Source: Mycolicibacterium austroafricanum (GTDB lineage: Bacteria > Actinomycetota > Actinomycetes > Mycobacteriales > Mycobacteriaceae). From it: a DNA stretch of 45,101 bases. Numbering within the stretch: position 1 is the stretch's first letter; every line of letters begins with the position of its first letter. The stretch lies in contig NZ_CACSIP010000049.1 in the NCBI RefSeq assembly GCF_902705885.1, positions 1 through 45,101 of the forward strand, read 5' to 3'. A program made the translations under genes and the position numbers. The notes beneath the pieces were generated by a model. The model was not told the origin of the DNA. It did no database searches and saw only the letters and a list, made by a program, of their open reading frames with translations. Shown here piece after piece: positions 1 through 8,447 of this stretch.

Positions 1-1
1 C

Positions 2-895
2 CCGGCGACCCACCCTGCGACGACGACCCACCCGAAGACCTACCCGGCTGCAGCGCCGAGCCGCCTGCATCCCCGGCTGCGGCAGGTCGCCGACAACACG
101 CTCAACGGCTGGGACCGACTCGGTCGGCAGATCCAATTCTGCGTTGAGACGATCCGGGGCAGCGCGCAGGCGATCACCCGCTACCCCAGTGAGTTGTTAC
201 GACTGATCGCCGACATGAGCCTCGGCGTCGGCGCCCTCGCGCTGATCGGCGGCGCCGTTTGTGTCATCGGGTTCCTCACGGCGACAGCCGGATCGGTGAT
301 CGCCATTCAGCTCTACCCGCAACTTCAGCAAGTCGGCGTCGACGCTCTCGCCGGATTCACCAGCGCCATCCTCAATACCCGGTTCCTGGGGCCGCTCATC
401 GCCGGCATCGGGCTGGCCTCGACCATCGGCGCCGGATCGACCGCTCAGCTGGGTGCCATGCGGATCAGCGAAGAGATCGACGCTCTCGAGGCGATGAGCA
501 TCCGTGCCGTCGCCTACCTGTGCTCGACCCGGTTGATCGCCGGTGTAATCGTGGTGATCCCGCTCTACACCGTGGCGATTCTGATGGCCTACATCGCCAC
601 CAGGGTGGGAACCACCACGCTCTACGGCCAATCCTCCGGGGTGTACGACCACTACTTCTACACCTTCCTCAATCCGACAGACCTGCTGTGGTCGTTCCTG
701 CAGGCGCTGGTCATCGGGGCGGTTGTCATGCTGGTGCACACCTACTACGGGTTCACCGCCACCGGCGGTCCGGCCGGCGTCGGAGAAGCCGTCGGACGCG
801 CCGTGCGTACCTCACTGGTGACGTTGGTTGTCCTCACCCTGCTCATTTCGCTGGCCATCTACGGCCCCGGCGGTCACTTCAACTTCTCGGGATAG
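2..895 (+). CDS. yrbEB: YrbE family Mce permease, YrbEB type (5' partial)
   Basis: Integral membrane permease of an Mce lipid ABC importer (MlaE/YrbE family), the second of the usual yrbEA-yrbEB pair. The reading frame is open from the first bases and has no ATG, GTG or TTG before a TTG at 194. Homologous sequence (LRLIAD preceded by a 55-65 residue N-terminal region) begins well before that TTG, so the true start lies just outside the window and 194 is not the start. The family signature is visible as the GAGSTAQLGAMRISEEIDALE-like stretch in the middle third, the EQ-loop-like region that contacts the ATPase. Several hydrophobic segments follow, and the protein ends with a NFSG tail. mceA starts 4 bases after the stop, so it is the first visible gene of the mce operon. 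Confidence 0.93.
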   Translation, partial: PATHPATTTHPKTYPAAAPSRLHPRLRQVADNTLNGWDRLGRQIQFCVETIRGSAQAITRYPSELLRLIADMSLGVGALALIGGAVCVIGFLTATAGSVIAIQLYPQLQQVGVDALAGFTSAILNTRFLGPLIAGIGLASTIGAGSTAQLGAMRISEEIDALEAMSIRAVAYLCSTRLIAGVIVVIPLYTVAILMAYIATRVGTTTLYGQSSGVYDHYFYTFLNPTDLLWSFLQALVIGAVVMLVHTYYGFTATGGPAGVGEAVGRAVRTSLVTLVVLTLLISLAIYGPGGHFNFSG

Positions 896-899
896 AGAC

Positions 900-2315
900 G
901 TGGAACCAGGCTCTCGCTTCAAGCTCCGCCCTGGGTGGTGGGCGCTGGCCTTCGTCGTGCTCGTCGTGGCCTTCGTGCTGGCGACCGTCGGTCAGTTCCG
1001 GGGCACATTCACCCCGTCGGCGCCGGTGCTGCTCACCTCGCAACGCTCCGGCCTGGTGATGGAGCCGGGGGCGAAGGTCAAGCTCAGAGGGGTGCCCGTC
1101 GGGCACGTGACCGACGTCCGAAGCGGGCCTGACTCCGTCCAACTCGGCCTCTCGATCGACCCCGACCAACTCCAGCACATTCCGGCCAACGTCGCCGCAC
1201 AGATCCGCGCCAGCACGATCTTCGGCGCCAAGTACGTCGATCTGGTCTACCCGGCCGACCCGACCTCGCGGCGCCTCGCCGCGGGCGCCGTCATCGCCTC
1301 TCTCAACGTGGCCACCGAGGTCAACACCGTGTTCGAGAACCTCGTCAGCCTGTTGGATCAGATCGATCCGGACAAGCTCAACAGTGTCCTCGCCGCCTTC
1401 GCGCAGGGTCTCGGTGGCCAGGGGCCGGCGATTGGCAACGCCCTCACCGATGCGAACGAGGTTCTCCTCCAGCTGAATCCACGCGCCGAGGCGATGCGGC
1501 GGGACTGGCGGTCGTTGAAGGGCTTCACCGACACCTACGGAAACGCCGCAGGGGACATCCTCGCGACTCTGGACGCGTTCAGCACCACCAGCACCACCAT
1601 CACCGGCCAGGCCCAAGCGCTGGATTCGTTGCTGCTCAGCGTCATCGGCTTCTCCCGCAGTGGCATCGATCTGCTGGCCCCGAGCAAGGACAACCTGGTG
1701 CGGGCCGTCAACGAACTCGAACCCACCACCGAGCTGCTGCTCACCTACAACCCGTCGTTGACCTGTTCGATCGTGGGAACTCAGGTGTTGATCGACAAGT
1801 ACGGCTGGGACCAGATCGGCGGCGGCAACGGCTTCTCGGGCATCCTGTCGACCGCCCTCGACTGGGGTGTTGACCCCTACCGCTACCCGGATGACCTGCC
1901 GATCATCGGCGCCAAAGGCGGTCCTGGTGGCAAACCAGGATGTGGATCGCTGCCGGATGTCTCGCAGAACTTCCCAGTTCGCCAGATCGTCACCAACACC
2001 GGATGGGGCACCGGCATGGACTGGACACCGAACCTCGGCATCGGGTTCCCCGGTTGGATGAACCTCTTTCCGGTCACCCGCGCGGTACCCGAGCCACCCA
2101 GTATCCGCTACGGCGCGCCTGCCGGCCCGGCGCCGGGTCCGGCCCCGGCCTATCCAGGCGGGCCGCCCTACGGCGCGCCGTGGTACGCAGCGGACGGCAC
2201 TCCGTTGTATCCGGGGCTCCCTCCAGGCATTCCCTCCGACACACCACCACCCGACCCGGCCCACGCACCTCCCGGAGCGGAGCCCGCCGATACCGGCAGC
2301 GAGCAGCAACCATGA
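900..2315 (+). CDS. mceA: MCE family protein MceA
   Basis: Substrate-binding MCE subunit of the lipid importer, anchored in the membrane with the rest in the periplasm, where six Mce proteins are thought to form the lipid conduit. I chose the GTG at 900, four bases after the yrbEB stop. It gives 471 residues starting VEPGSRF, with one transmembrane helix at about 13-31. The MCE/MlaD domain follows at about 42-118 (GLVMEPGAKVKLRGVPVGHV), then the long helical Mce/CUP1 region. The C-terminal 70 residues are rich in Pro, Gly and Ala, as in many MceA proteins. A longer frame from 828 would overlap yrbEB by 68 bases and is unlikely. The family call is secure. Which numbered mce cluster this is cannot be told from the sequence alone. 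Confidence 0.93.
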   Translation: MEPGSRFKLRPGWWALAFVVLVVAFVLATVGQFRGTFTPSAPVLLTSQRSGLVMEPGAKVKLRGVPVGHVTDVRSGPDSVQLGLSIDPDQLQHIPANVAAQIRASTIFGAKYVDLVYPADPTSRRLAAGAVIASLNVATEVNTVFENLVSLLDQIDPDKLNSVLAAFAQGLGGQGPAIGNALTDANEVLLQLNPRAEAMRRDWRSLKGFTDTYGNAAGDILATLDAFSTTSTTITGQAQALDSLLLSVIGFSRSGIDLLAPSKDNLVRAVNELEPTTELLLTYNPSLTCSIVGTQVLIDKYGWDQIGGGNGFSGILSTALDWGVDPYRYPDDLPIIGAKGGPGGKPGCGSLPDVSQNFPVRQIVTNTGWGTGMDWTPNLGIGFPGWMNLFPVTRAVPEPPSIRYGAPAGPAPGPAPAYPGGPPYGAPWYAADGTPLYPGLPPGIPSDTPPPDPAHAPPGAEPADTGSEQQP

Positions 2316-3340
2316 CGGGCAACATGCGTGGCATCCTCTGGCGCCTAGCCGTTTTCGTCGCTGTTTGCCTGTTCTTCACCGGCGCGATGTTCGCGATCTT
2401 CGCGCAGGTGCGGATGCAGCGAACCAACGTCTACAACGCCATCTTCACGAATGTCTCCGGACTGGAGCAAGGACAGTTCGTGCGGGTCGCCGGCGTCGAA
2501 GTCGGTAAGGTCCAACACATCGGCCTGCAGCGGGACGCGTCGGTCAAAGTGCAGTTCTCGACCGACAAGTCGGTGGTGCTGACCGAGGGCAGCAGGGCGG
2601 TCATCCGCTATTCCGATCTCGTCGGCGGACGATATGTGGCACTCGAAGACGGCACGGGCCCAGCGGCGCCGCTGCGTCCGGGCGAGACGATCCCGGCGTC
2701 GAACACCTCGCCTGCGCTCGACCTCGACGCGTTGATCGGTGGTTTTCGTCCGCTGTTCCGGGCGCTCGACCCCGATGAGGTCAATGCGCTTTCCGGTCAA
2801 CTGATCTCAGCCTTCGAGGGCCAGGGCGACACCATCGCCGGCTTCTTTCAACAGACCGCTGCGCTGACCAACGTGATCGCCGATCGTGACCAGTTGATCG
2901 GCGAGGTGATCGTCAACCTCAATACGGTCCTGACGTCCCTCGGAGACCAGAACACGCAGTTTGCCAAGGCTGTTGATTCATTGGCACAGCTGGTCTCGAC
3001 ACTGGCCGAGCGCAGGGAGGACCTCGCCAACTCGGTCGCCTACTCCAACGCCGCCGCGGGCTCGATCGCAGATCTACTGTCACAGGCACGTCCGCCGCTG
3101 AAGAAGGTGGTGCACGAGATCGACCGGACATCCGCGACCGTGTTGGCCGACCACGACTATGTCGACAACCTCATCGCCACCCTGCCCGATGCCTACCAGA
3201 TCCTCAGCAGACAAGGGATTTACGGTGACTTCTTCAGTTTCTACGCCTGCCAGGTGCTGCTCAAGGTCAACGGCAAGGGGGGCCAGCCGGTGTACGTCAA
3301 GATGACAGGCCAGCCCAGCGGACGGTGCGCGCCGAGATGA
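2312..3340 (+). CDS. mceB: MCE family protein MceB
   Basis: Second MCE subunit of the importer, 342 residues. The ATG at 2312 overlaps the mceA stop as ATGA, the standard coupling in these operons. A short basic N-terminus is followed by a transmembrane helix at about 10-30 (LAVFVAVCLFFTGAMFAIFA). The MCE domain is at about 38-115 (GLEQGQFVRVAGVEVGKVQHI), followed by a long alpha-helical region with many Gln, Asp and Leu. There is no Pro-rich tail, and two cysteines (YACQ, GRCA) lie near the C-terminus. Much longer frames upstream overlap mceA and are not credible. Confidence 0.93.
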   Translation: MTGNMRGILWRLAVFVAVCLFFTGAMFAIFAQVRMQRTNVYNAIFTNVSGLEQGQFVRVAGVEVGKVQHIGLQRDASVKVQFSTDKSVVLTEGSRAVIRYSDLVGGRYVALEDGTGPAAPLRPGETIPASNTSPALDLDALIGGFRPLFRALDPDEVNALSGQLISAFEGQGDTIAGFFQQTAALTNVIADRDQLIGEVIVNLNTVLTSLGDQNTQFAKAVDSLAQLVSTLAERREDLANSVAYSNAAAGSIADLLSQARPPLKKVVHEIDRTSATVLADHDYVDNLIATLPDAYQILSRQGIYGDFFSFYACQVLLKVNGKGGQPVYVKMTGQPSGRCAPR

Positions 3341-4584
3341 AGTCCTTCGCCGAGCACAACCCAGTCCTCATCGGCGCGATCGGAATCGGCCTGACCGCAG
3401 CGCTCACTGCGACCGCGCTGAACTACGACAAACTGCCCCTGTTCGACCACAGCGCGCAGTACACGGCATATTTCGCCGAAGCCGGAGGCCTGATTCCCGG
3501 CGCTGCAGTCGAGGTTTCGGGCTTCAAGGTGGGCCAGGTGCAGAGCCTGGGTTTGGATGGACAACAAGTGTTGGTCACCTTCAAGGTTGATGGCGACGTC
3601 GACCTCGGTGACCGCACGGAGGCGGCGGTGAAGACCAAGACGATCCTCGGCGCCAAGATCCTCGAACTCACGCCCCGCGGAAACGGCCGCCAGTTCGATC
3701 CGATACCGCTGGACCGAACGCATTCGGCGTATCAGCTGCCCGACGCGCTGGGTGAACTGACCATGACCATCAGCGGACTCAACACCGACCAGCTCTCGGC
3801 ATCGCTGGCCACGCTCTCGGAGACCTTCAAAGACACCCCTCCGGCGCTGAAGATCGCACTGGAGGGAGTCACCCGGTACTCAGATACCCTCAACGCCCGC
3901 GACGATCAACTGCGCCAACTGCTCGCAAGCGCCAACAAGGCGACGGCCGTTCTGGCTGAACGCAGCGACCAAGTGGTCAGTATCATCGCCGATCTCAACG
4001 GACTGCTCGCGCAGTTGCTGGCGCAGAGCTCGTCACTGGATCAGGTTGCGCACAACATCTCGGCGCTCGCCGTCCAGGTCAAGGGCTTCATCGCCGACAA
4101 CCGCGACACCTTCAAGCCCGCGCTGGACAAACTCAACGGAGTCCTCACCATCATCGACAATCGCAAAGAGGTGGTGCAGAAAACTGTCAAGATGCTCAAC
4201 GCGTACCTGATGTCGCTAGGTGAAAGTGTTTCTGCTGCGCCGTTTTTCAAGGCATACATCTCGAATCTGCCTCCCGGCCAGCTGATGACGCCGTTCATCG
4301 ACGCTGCGTTCTCCGATCTCGGGCTGGATCCCAACACCCTGCTGCCTTCGCAGCTCAACGACCCCCAGGTCGGGCAACCGGGCACTCCGGCGTTGCCCGT
4401 GCCCTATCCACGCACCGGGCAAGGCGGGCCACCCCATCAGACGCTGCCCGACGCGATCACCGGCACCCCCGGAGATCCCCGGTACCCCTACCGTCCCCCG
4501 CTGCCGGCGCCGGAGCCTGGCGGTCCGCCGCCGGGGCCACCTGCGCTCGCCCCACCCGGACCCACCGAGGAGGGCGCACGGTGA
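3337..4584 (+). CDS. mceC: MCE family protein MceC
   Basis: Third MCE subunit, 415 residues from the ATG at 3337, which overlaps the mceB stop as ATGA. A GTG at 3325 would add four residues and cannot be excluded. The N-terminal membrane anchor is at about 9-30 (VLIGAIGIGLTAALTATAL), and the MCE domain follows at about 40-120 (GGLIPGAAVEVSGFKVGQV, then TILGAKILEL). The long helical middle is typical of the family. The tail from about residue 340 is rich in Pro and Gly (LPAPEPGGPPPGPPALAPP) and probably disordered. Confidence 0.92.
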   Translation: MKSFAEHNPVLIGAIGIGLTAALTATALNYDKLPLFDHSAQYTAYFAEAGGLIPGAAVEVSGFKVGQVQSLGLDGQQVLVTFKVDGDVDLGDRTEAAVKTKTILGAKILELTPRGNGRQFDPIPLDRTHSAYQLPDALGELTMTISGLNTDQLSASLATLSETFKDTPPALKIALEGVTRYSDTLNARDDQLRQLLASANKATAVLAERSDQVVSIIADLNGLLAQLLAQSSSLDQVAHNISALAVQVKGFIADNRDTFKPALDKLNGVLTIIDNRKEVVQKTVKMLNAYLMSLGESVSAAPFFKAYISNLPPGQLMTPFIDAAFSDLGLDPNTLLPSQLNDPQVGQPGTPALPVPYPRTGQGGPPHQTLPDAITGTPGDPRYPYRPPLPAPEPGGPPPGPPALAPPGPTEEGAR

Positions 4585-5843
4585 ACAGGCCGGGTTTGAG
4601 GGTTCTTCTGGCCGCAGCGCTGTCGGTCACGCTGGTGGGGGGAATCCTGGCAGCGGTGCGGGTCAACGACCAGGTCAACCGCACCAATGTGGTCGGGTAC
4701 TTCGCCAACAGCAACGGGGTGTTCGTCGGCGACGACGTCCAGATCCTCGGGGTGCCTGTCGGCAGGATCGAACGCATCGAACCCGATGGTGCGCGTGTGA
4801 AGATCAGTTTCTGGTTCGACAGTTCGTTCACGGTGCCGGCCGACGCCAATGCCGCCATTCTGTCGCCGACGCTGGTCCCGGTGCGGGCCATCCAACTCAC
4901 GCCGGCCTACGCCGGCGGGCCGTCGATGGCAGACGAGGCCGTGATCCCGCAGGCGCGCACCGCTGTCCCGGTGGAGTTCGACGATCTGCGAGACCAACTC
5001 CAGAAGCTCACCACCGCTCTGGAGCCCACCGAAGCCGGCGGTGTGAGCACCGCAGGTGCCCTGATCAACACCGCCGCCGACAACCTGCGCGGTCAAGGTG
5101 AGGCGATCAGACAGTCCATCACCTCGATGTCACAGGCGTTTTCAGCCCTGGGCGACCACAGCGACGACATCTTCAGCACCGTGCACAACCTGTCGATCCT
5201 GGTGAGCGCGCTGCAAGACAGCACCACGGCCATCCGTCTGCTGAACCAGCAGCTGTCCACGGCAACCGAAATGCTCGCCAACGATCCCACCGAGATCGGC
5301 GACGCGGTGCGCGATGTCAACTCCGTCGTCGGCGACGTGCAGACGTTCGTGGCCGCGAACCAGGAGACCCTTGGTACTGCCTCGGACAAGGTGGCCTCGA
5401 TCAGCACCGCCCTCGTGCAGAGCCTCGGCGACCTCGAAGAGACGCTGCACATGGCACCGAACACGTTGCAGAACTTCGTCAATATCTACCATCCGGCCAA
5501 GGCGGCACTGGTGGGCGCACTCGAGCTCAATGGTTTCGAGAATCCCGTCGCGTTCATCTGCGGTGCTGTCGAGGCCGCCTCCCGTCTGGGCGCCGAGCAA
5601 TCAGCGAAGCTGTGTGTCCAGTATCTAGCGCCGATCTTCAAGAACCGCCAATACAACTTTCCGCCATTGGGCATCAACCCGTTCCGCGGTGCGATGGCCA
5701 GACCAAACGAACTGACCTACAGCGAGGACTGGCTGCGGCCCGACTACGTTCCGCCGCAACAGCCACGTGCGGCAGAGGCGCGCAACCCCGACCCGAAGCA
5801 AGGGTTGCCGGCGATGATGATCCCGGCCGGGGCGGGTTCGTGA
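4581..5843 (+). CDS. mceD: MCE family protein MceD
   Basis: Fourth MCE subunit, 420 residues. The GTG at 4581 overlaps the mceC stop as GTGA and has a good ribosome binding site (GAGGAGGG, 4567-4574). A signal-anchor helix at about 7-25 (VLLAAALSVTLVGGILAAV) precedes the MCE domain at about 34-110 (GVFVGDDVQILGVPVGRIERI). The helical region carries repeated Thr/Ser and Leu heptads. Its position between mceC and the lipoprotein-type mceE agrees with the canonical A-F order. Confidence 0.92.
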   Translation: MNRPGLRVLLAAALSVTLVGGILAAVRVNDQVNRTNVVGYFANSNGVFVGDDVQILGVPVGRIERIEPDGARVKISFWFDSSFTVPADANAAILSPTLVPVRAIQLTPAYAGGPSMADEAVIPQARTAVPVEFDDLRDQLQKLTTALEPTEAGGVSTAGALINTAADNLRGQGEAIRQSITSMSQAFSALGDHSDDIFSTVHNLSILVSALQDSTTAIRLLNQQLSTATEMLANDPTEIGDAVRDVNSVVGDVQTFVAANQETLGTASDKVASISTALVQSLGDLEETLHMAPNTLQNFVNIYHPAKAALVGALELNGFENPVAFICGAVEAASRLGAEQSAKLCVQYLAPIFKNRQYNFPPLGINPFRGAMARPNELTYSEDWLRPDYVPPQQPRAAEARNPDPKQGLPAMMIPAGAGS

Positions 5844-6973
5844 CGGGGCGGGTCGCCTTCGGGGCGGCGGTCGCTGGAACCGCGATCGTGATGCTGTTGA
5901 CCTCATGCGGCTGGCAGGGCGCCAACTCCTTACCGTTGCCGGGCACCGAAGGTCGGGGTCCCGGTGCCTACACCGTCCAAGCACAGCTGCCCGATGTCGC
6001 CAATGTCGAGCGCAATTCCAGGGTGCGTGTCGACGATGTCACCGTCGGCACGGTGACCGACATCCAACGACAGAGCTGGCACGCGCTGGTCACCATGACG
6101 GTCAACGGCGACGTCCGTTTGCCCGCCAACGCCACCGCCACCGTCGGTCAGACCAGTGTGTTCGGAACCCGTCACATCGAGCTTTCGTCGCCCACCGCGG
6201 TCCCTCCACGAGGAAGCCTGCACGACGGCTCGATCATCCCGCTGTCCTCCTCGGGCTCTTACCCGACCATCGAGAAGACTCTCGCCGCGCTCGCAATGCT
6301 GTTCAACGGCGGAGGGATTGGTCAGGTGCAGGAGATCACCCAGGCGTTGAGCACTGCGTTCAACGGCCGCGAGAACGACCTTCGCAGTTTGATCGAGCAG
6401 CTCGGCGTGTTCATCGCCCACCTCAATGACCAAATCGATGACATCATCGCCGCCACCGAGAGCATGAACGGTTTGACAGCCCAGATCGCCGACCAGAAAC
6501 CTCTGCTCGACAAGGCCGTCGAGGTGATCCCGGACGCGCTCGCTGTGCTGAAAGACCAGCGACAGCACCTGGTCGACGCGTTCGACACACTCGGCACGTT
6601 CAGCGCCCTGTCGGCAGACTCGGTGCAAAAGACCAAAGACGGCATCGTCAGCGAACTCCAACAGCTCGGTCCGGTCGCCCAATCGCTGGCCGACTCAGGT
6701 CAGGCGCTGACTCGTTCGCTCAGCGTCTTGTCCACTTACCCCTGGTACAAAGACGGTCTGCACAAGTGGATGCGCGGTGACTACGCGAACAGCGTGCTGA
6801 TCTTCGACCTCACGCTCAGCCGACTGGACAACGCCCTGTTCACCGGCACCCGGTGGGAAGGTGACCTCACCGAGTTGGAGATGCAATGGGGCCGCACGAT
6901 CGGCCAGATCCCCAGCCCTTACACCGCGGGAAACCCGTTGGTGTCGCCCTATCGACTCGATCAGGGGCGTTGA
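5840..6973 (+). CDS. mceE: MCE family lipoprotein MceE (LprK-like)
   Basis: Fifth MCE subunit and the predicted lipoprotein of the set. The GTG at 5840 overlaps the mceD stop as GTGA and gives 377 residues. The N-terminus is a lipoprotein signal: basic start, hydrophobic stretch, and a lipobox LTSC with the lipidated cysteine at residue 23. The MCE domain follows at about 48-125 (VANVERNSRVRVDDVTVGTV). A frame beginning at 5612 inside mceD would bury the signal peptide and is rejected. MceE proteins of M. tuberculosis (LprK, LprL, LprM, LprN) have the same arrangement. Confidence 0.92.
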   Translation: MTGRVAFGAAVAGTAIVMLLTSCGWQGANSLPLPGTEGRGPGAYTVQAQLPDVANVERNSRVRVDDVTVGTVTDIQRQSWHALVTMTVNGDVRLPANATATVGQTSVFGTRHIELSSPTAVPPRGSLHDGSIIPLSSSGSYPTIEKTLAALAMLFNGGGIGQVQEITQALSTAFNGRENDLRSLIEQLGVFIAHLNDQIDDIIAATESMNGLTAQIADQKPLLDKAVEVIPDALAVLKDQRQHLVDAFDTLGTFSALSADSVQKTKDGIVSELQQLGPVAQSLADSGQALTRSLSVLSTYPWYKDGLHKWMRGDYANSVLIFDLTLSRLDNALFTGTRWEGDLTELEMQWGRTIGQIPSPYTAGNPLVSPYRLDQGR

Positions 6974-6974
6974 C

Positions 6975-8399
6975 GTGCCGATACTGCACGTGACGAGACG
7001 GACCGTGATCCGTCTGGCGGCCTTGGCAGCGATCACGGCCGTGTCCACTGTAGTGATGACGGTGGGCTACATGCGTCTACCGGAACTGTTGTTCGGCGTC
7101 GGCAGATACCAGGTTGTGCTCGACCTGCCCAGCGCCGGCGGACTCTACCCACAGGCCAATGTCACCTACCGCGGCACCAAGGTGGGTCAGGTCACGGCCA
7201 TCCGGCTGAGCGACGGCGGTGTTCGGGCCGATCTGTCGCTGAAGTCGAGCGTCCCGATCCCGTCAGATCTCGCCGCCGAGGTCCACAGCCAGACCGCCCT
7301 CGGCGAACAGTACGTGGATCTGTTGCCGCGCAACAACACGTCGCCGCCGCTGGAGAACGGCGACGTCATCACCCACGGCTCGGTGCCCCCGGACATCAAC
7401 TCGCTACTGGACGCGACCAACCGCGGCCTGCAGGCAGTCCCTGAAGACAACCTGAGAACAGTGATCGACGAGTCCTACATCGCCTTCGGCGGACTGGGCC
7501 CGGAGATTGCGCGGATCGTCAAGGGATCGACCACACTGGCCACCGACGCGCGAGAACACCTGGACGACTTGACCAACTTGGTCGACCACTCGGCCGCAGT
7601 GCTCGACACCCAGACCGACACCGCGGACGCAGTCCGCGCCTGGGCTGCGAACCTGGCCACCATCACCAGCCAGATGCAAAGCCATGACCAAGATTTCGCA
7701 GGGATTCTGAACAATGGCCCAGCAGCCTTTGACCAGAGCCGCGCGCTCCTGAGCCGAATGCAGCCGACGCTGCCGGTCGTTCTGGCGAATCTCGCCACCA
7801 CCGCCCCCGTCCTGTTCAAGTACCACGCAGGTCTCGAGCAGCTGCTGGTGCTGCTCCCGATGGCCGTTCAGGTGCTGCAGGGCACCGCGGTGGCCGAAGC
7901 CGACATCGGCAGTTCACTCGCGGGCCTGAACATGAACCTCGCGTTGAACCTGAACCTGCCACCACCGTGCCTGACCGGCTATCTGCCGCCCCAACAGCTG
8001 CGGCCGCCCGCCGCGGTGGACACGCCGGACCGGCCGGCAGGGAACCTGTACTGCCGGGTGCCCCAGGACTCGCCCATCAATGTGCGCGGCGTCCGCAACA
8101 TCCCCTGCGCCGCCAAGCCCGGCAAGCGCGCCCCCACGGCGGCGATATGCGAAAGCGAGGAGAACTACGTGCCGCTCAACGACGGTTTCAACTGGAAGGG
8201 CGACCCCAACGCGACGCTCTCCGGCCAGGACATCCCCCAGCTGCCCCCCGCACCGGCAGCGCCGGTTGCGGTTGTGCCGTATGACCCGGCCACAGGCTCA
8301 TACATCGGGCCCGATGGAAAGCGGTACACCCAGGCCGATCTGGCACCCGGCGCGGAGCAGAACAAGACATGGCAGTCGCTACTCGTTCCGCCGAGCTGA
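6975..8399 (+). CDS. mceF: MCE family protein MceF
   Basis: Last MCE subunit, 474 residues from the GTG at 6975, one base after the mceE stop. A membrane helix sits at about 12-32 (LAALAAITAVSTVVMTVGYM). The MCE domain follows at about 45-120 (GGLYPQANVTYRGTKVGQVTAIRL). A long helical segment and a C-terminal domain with four or five cysteines and Pro-rich stretches complete it. No mce-associated mam/mas gene follows. The next gene, katA, is convergent, so the operon ends here. A frame opening at 6861 lies inside mceE and is not supported. Confidence 0.92.
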   Translation: MPILHVTRRTVIRLAALAAITAVSTVVMTVGYMRLPELLFGVGRYQVVLDLPSAGGLYPQANVTYRGTKVGQVTAIRLSDGGVRADLSLKSSVPIPSDLAAEVHSQTALGEQYVDLLPRNNTSPPLENGDVITHGSVPPDINSLLDATNRGLQAVPEDNLRTVIDESYIAFGGLGPEIARIVKGSTTLATDAREHLDDLTNLVDHSAAVLDTQTDTADAVRAWAANLATITSQMQSHDQDFAGILNNGPAAFDQSRALLSRMQPTLPVVLANLATTAPVLFKYHAGLEQLLVLLPMAVQVLQGTAVAEADIGSSLAGLNMNLALNLNLPPPCLTGYLPPQQLRPPAAVDTPDRPAGNLYCRVPQDSPINVRGVRNIPCAAKPGKRAPTAAICESEENYVPLNDGFNWKGDPNATLSGQDIPQLPPAPAAPVAVVPYDPATGSYIGPDGKRYTQADLAPGAEQNKTWQSLLVPPS

Positions 8400-8423
8400 T
8401 GAGGTTGGCGACCAGTCACAAAC

Positions 8424-8445
8424 CGCGCATCCGCGCCGGATCGCG
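8424..8445. terminator. hairpin between convergent mceF and katA
   Basis: A GC-rich inverted repeat lies in the 48 bases between the two convergent stop codons: ATCCG (8429-8433) pairs with CGGAT (8437-8441) around a CGC loop, and the stem continues as CGCG on both sides after one bulged C. No U-tract follows on either strand, as is usual in mycobacteria. The position suggests a bidirectional terminator. Confidence 0.4.
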
Positions 8446-8447
8446 CG

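Noticed and set aside
194..895. TTG at 194 as the start of the YrbE gene
   Set aside because: The frame is open and homologous well upstream of it; the true start is outside the window.
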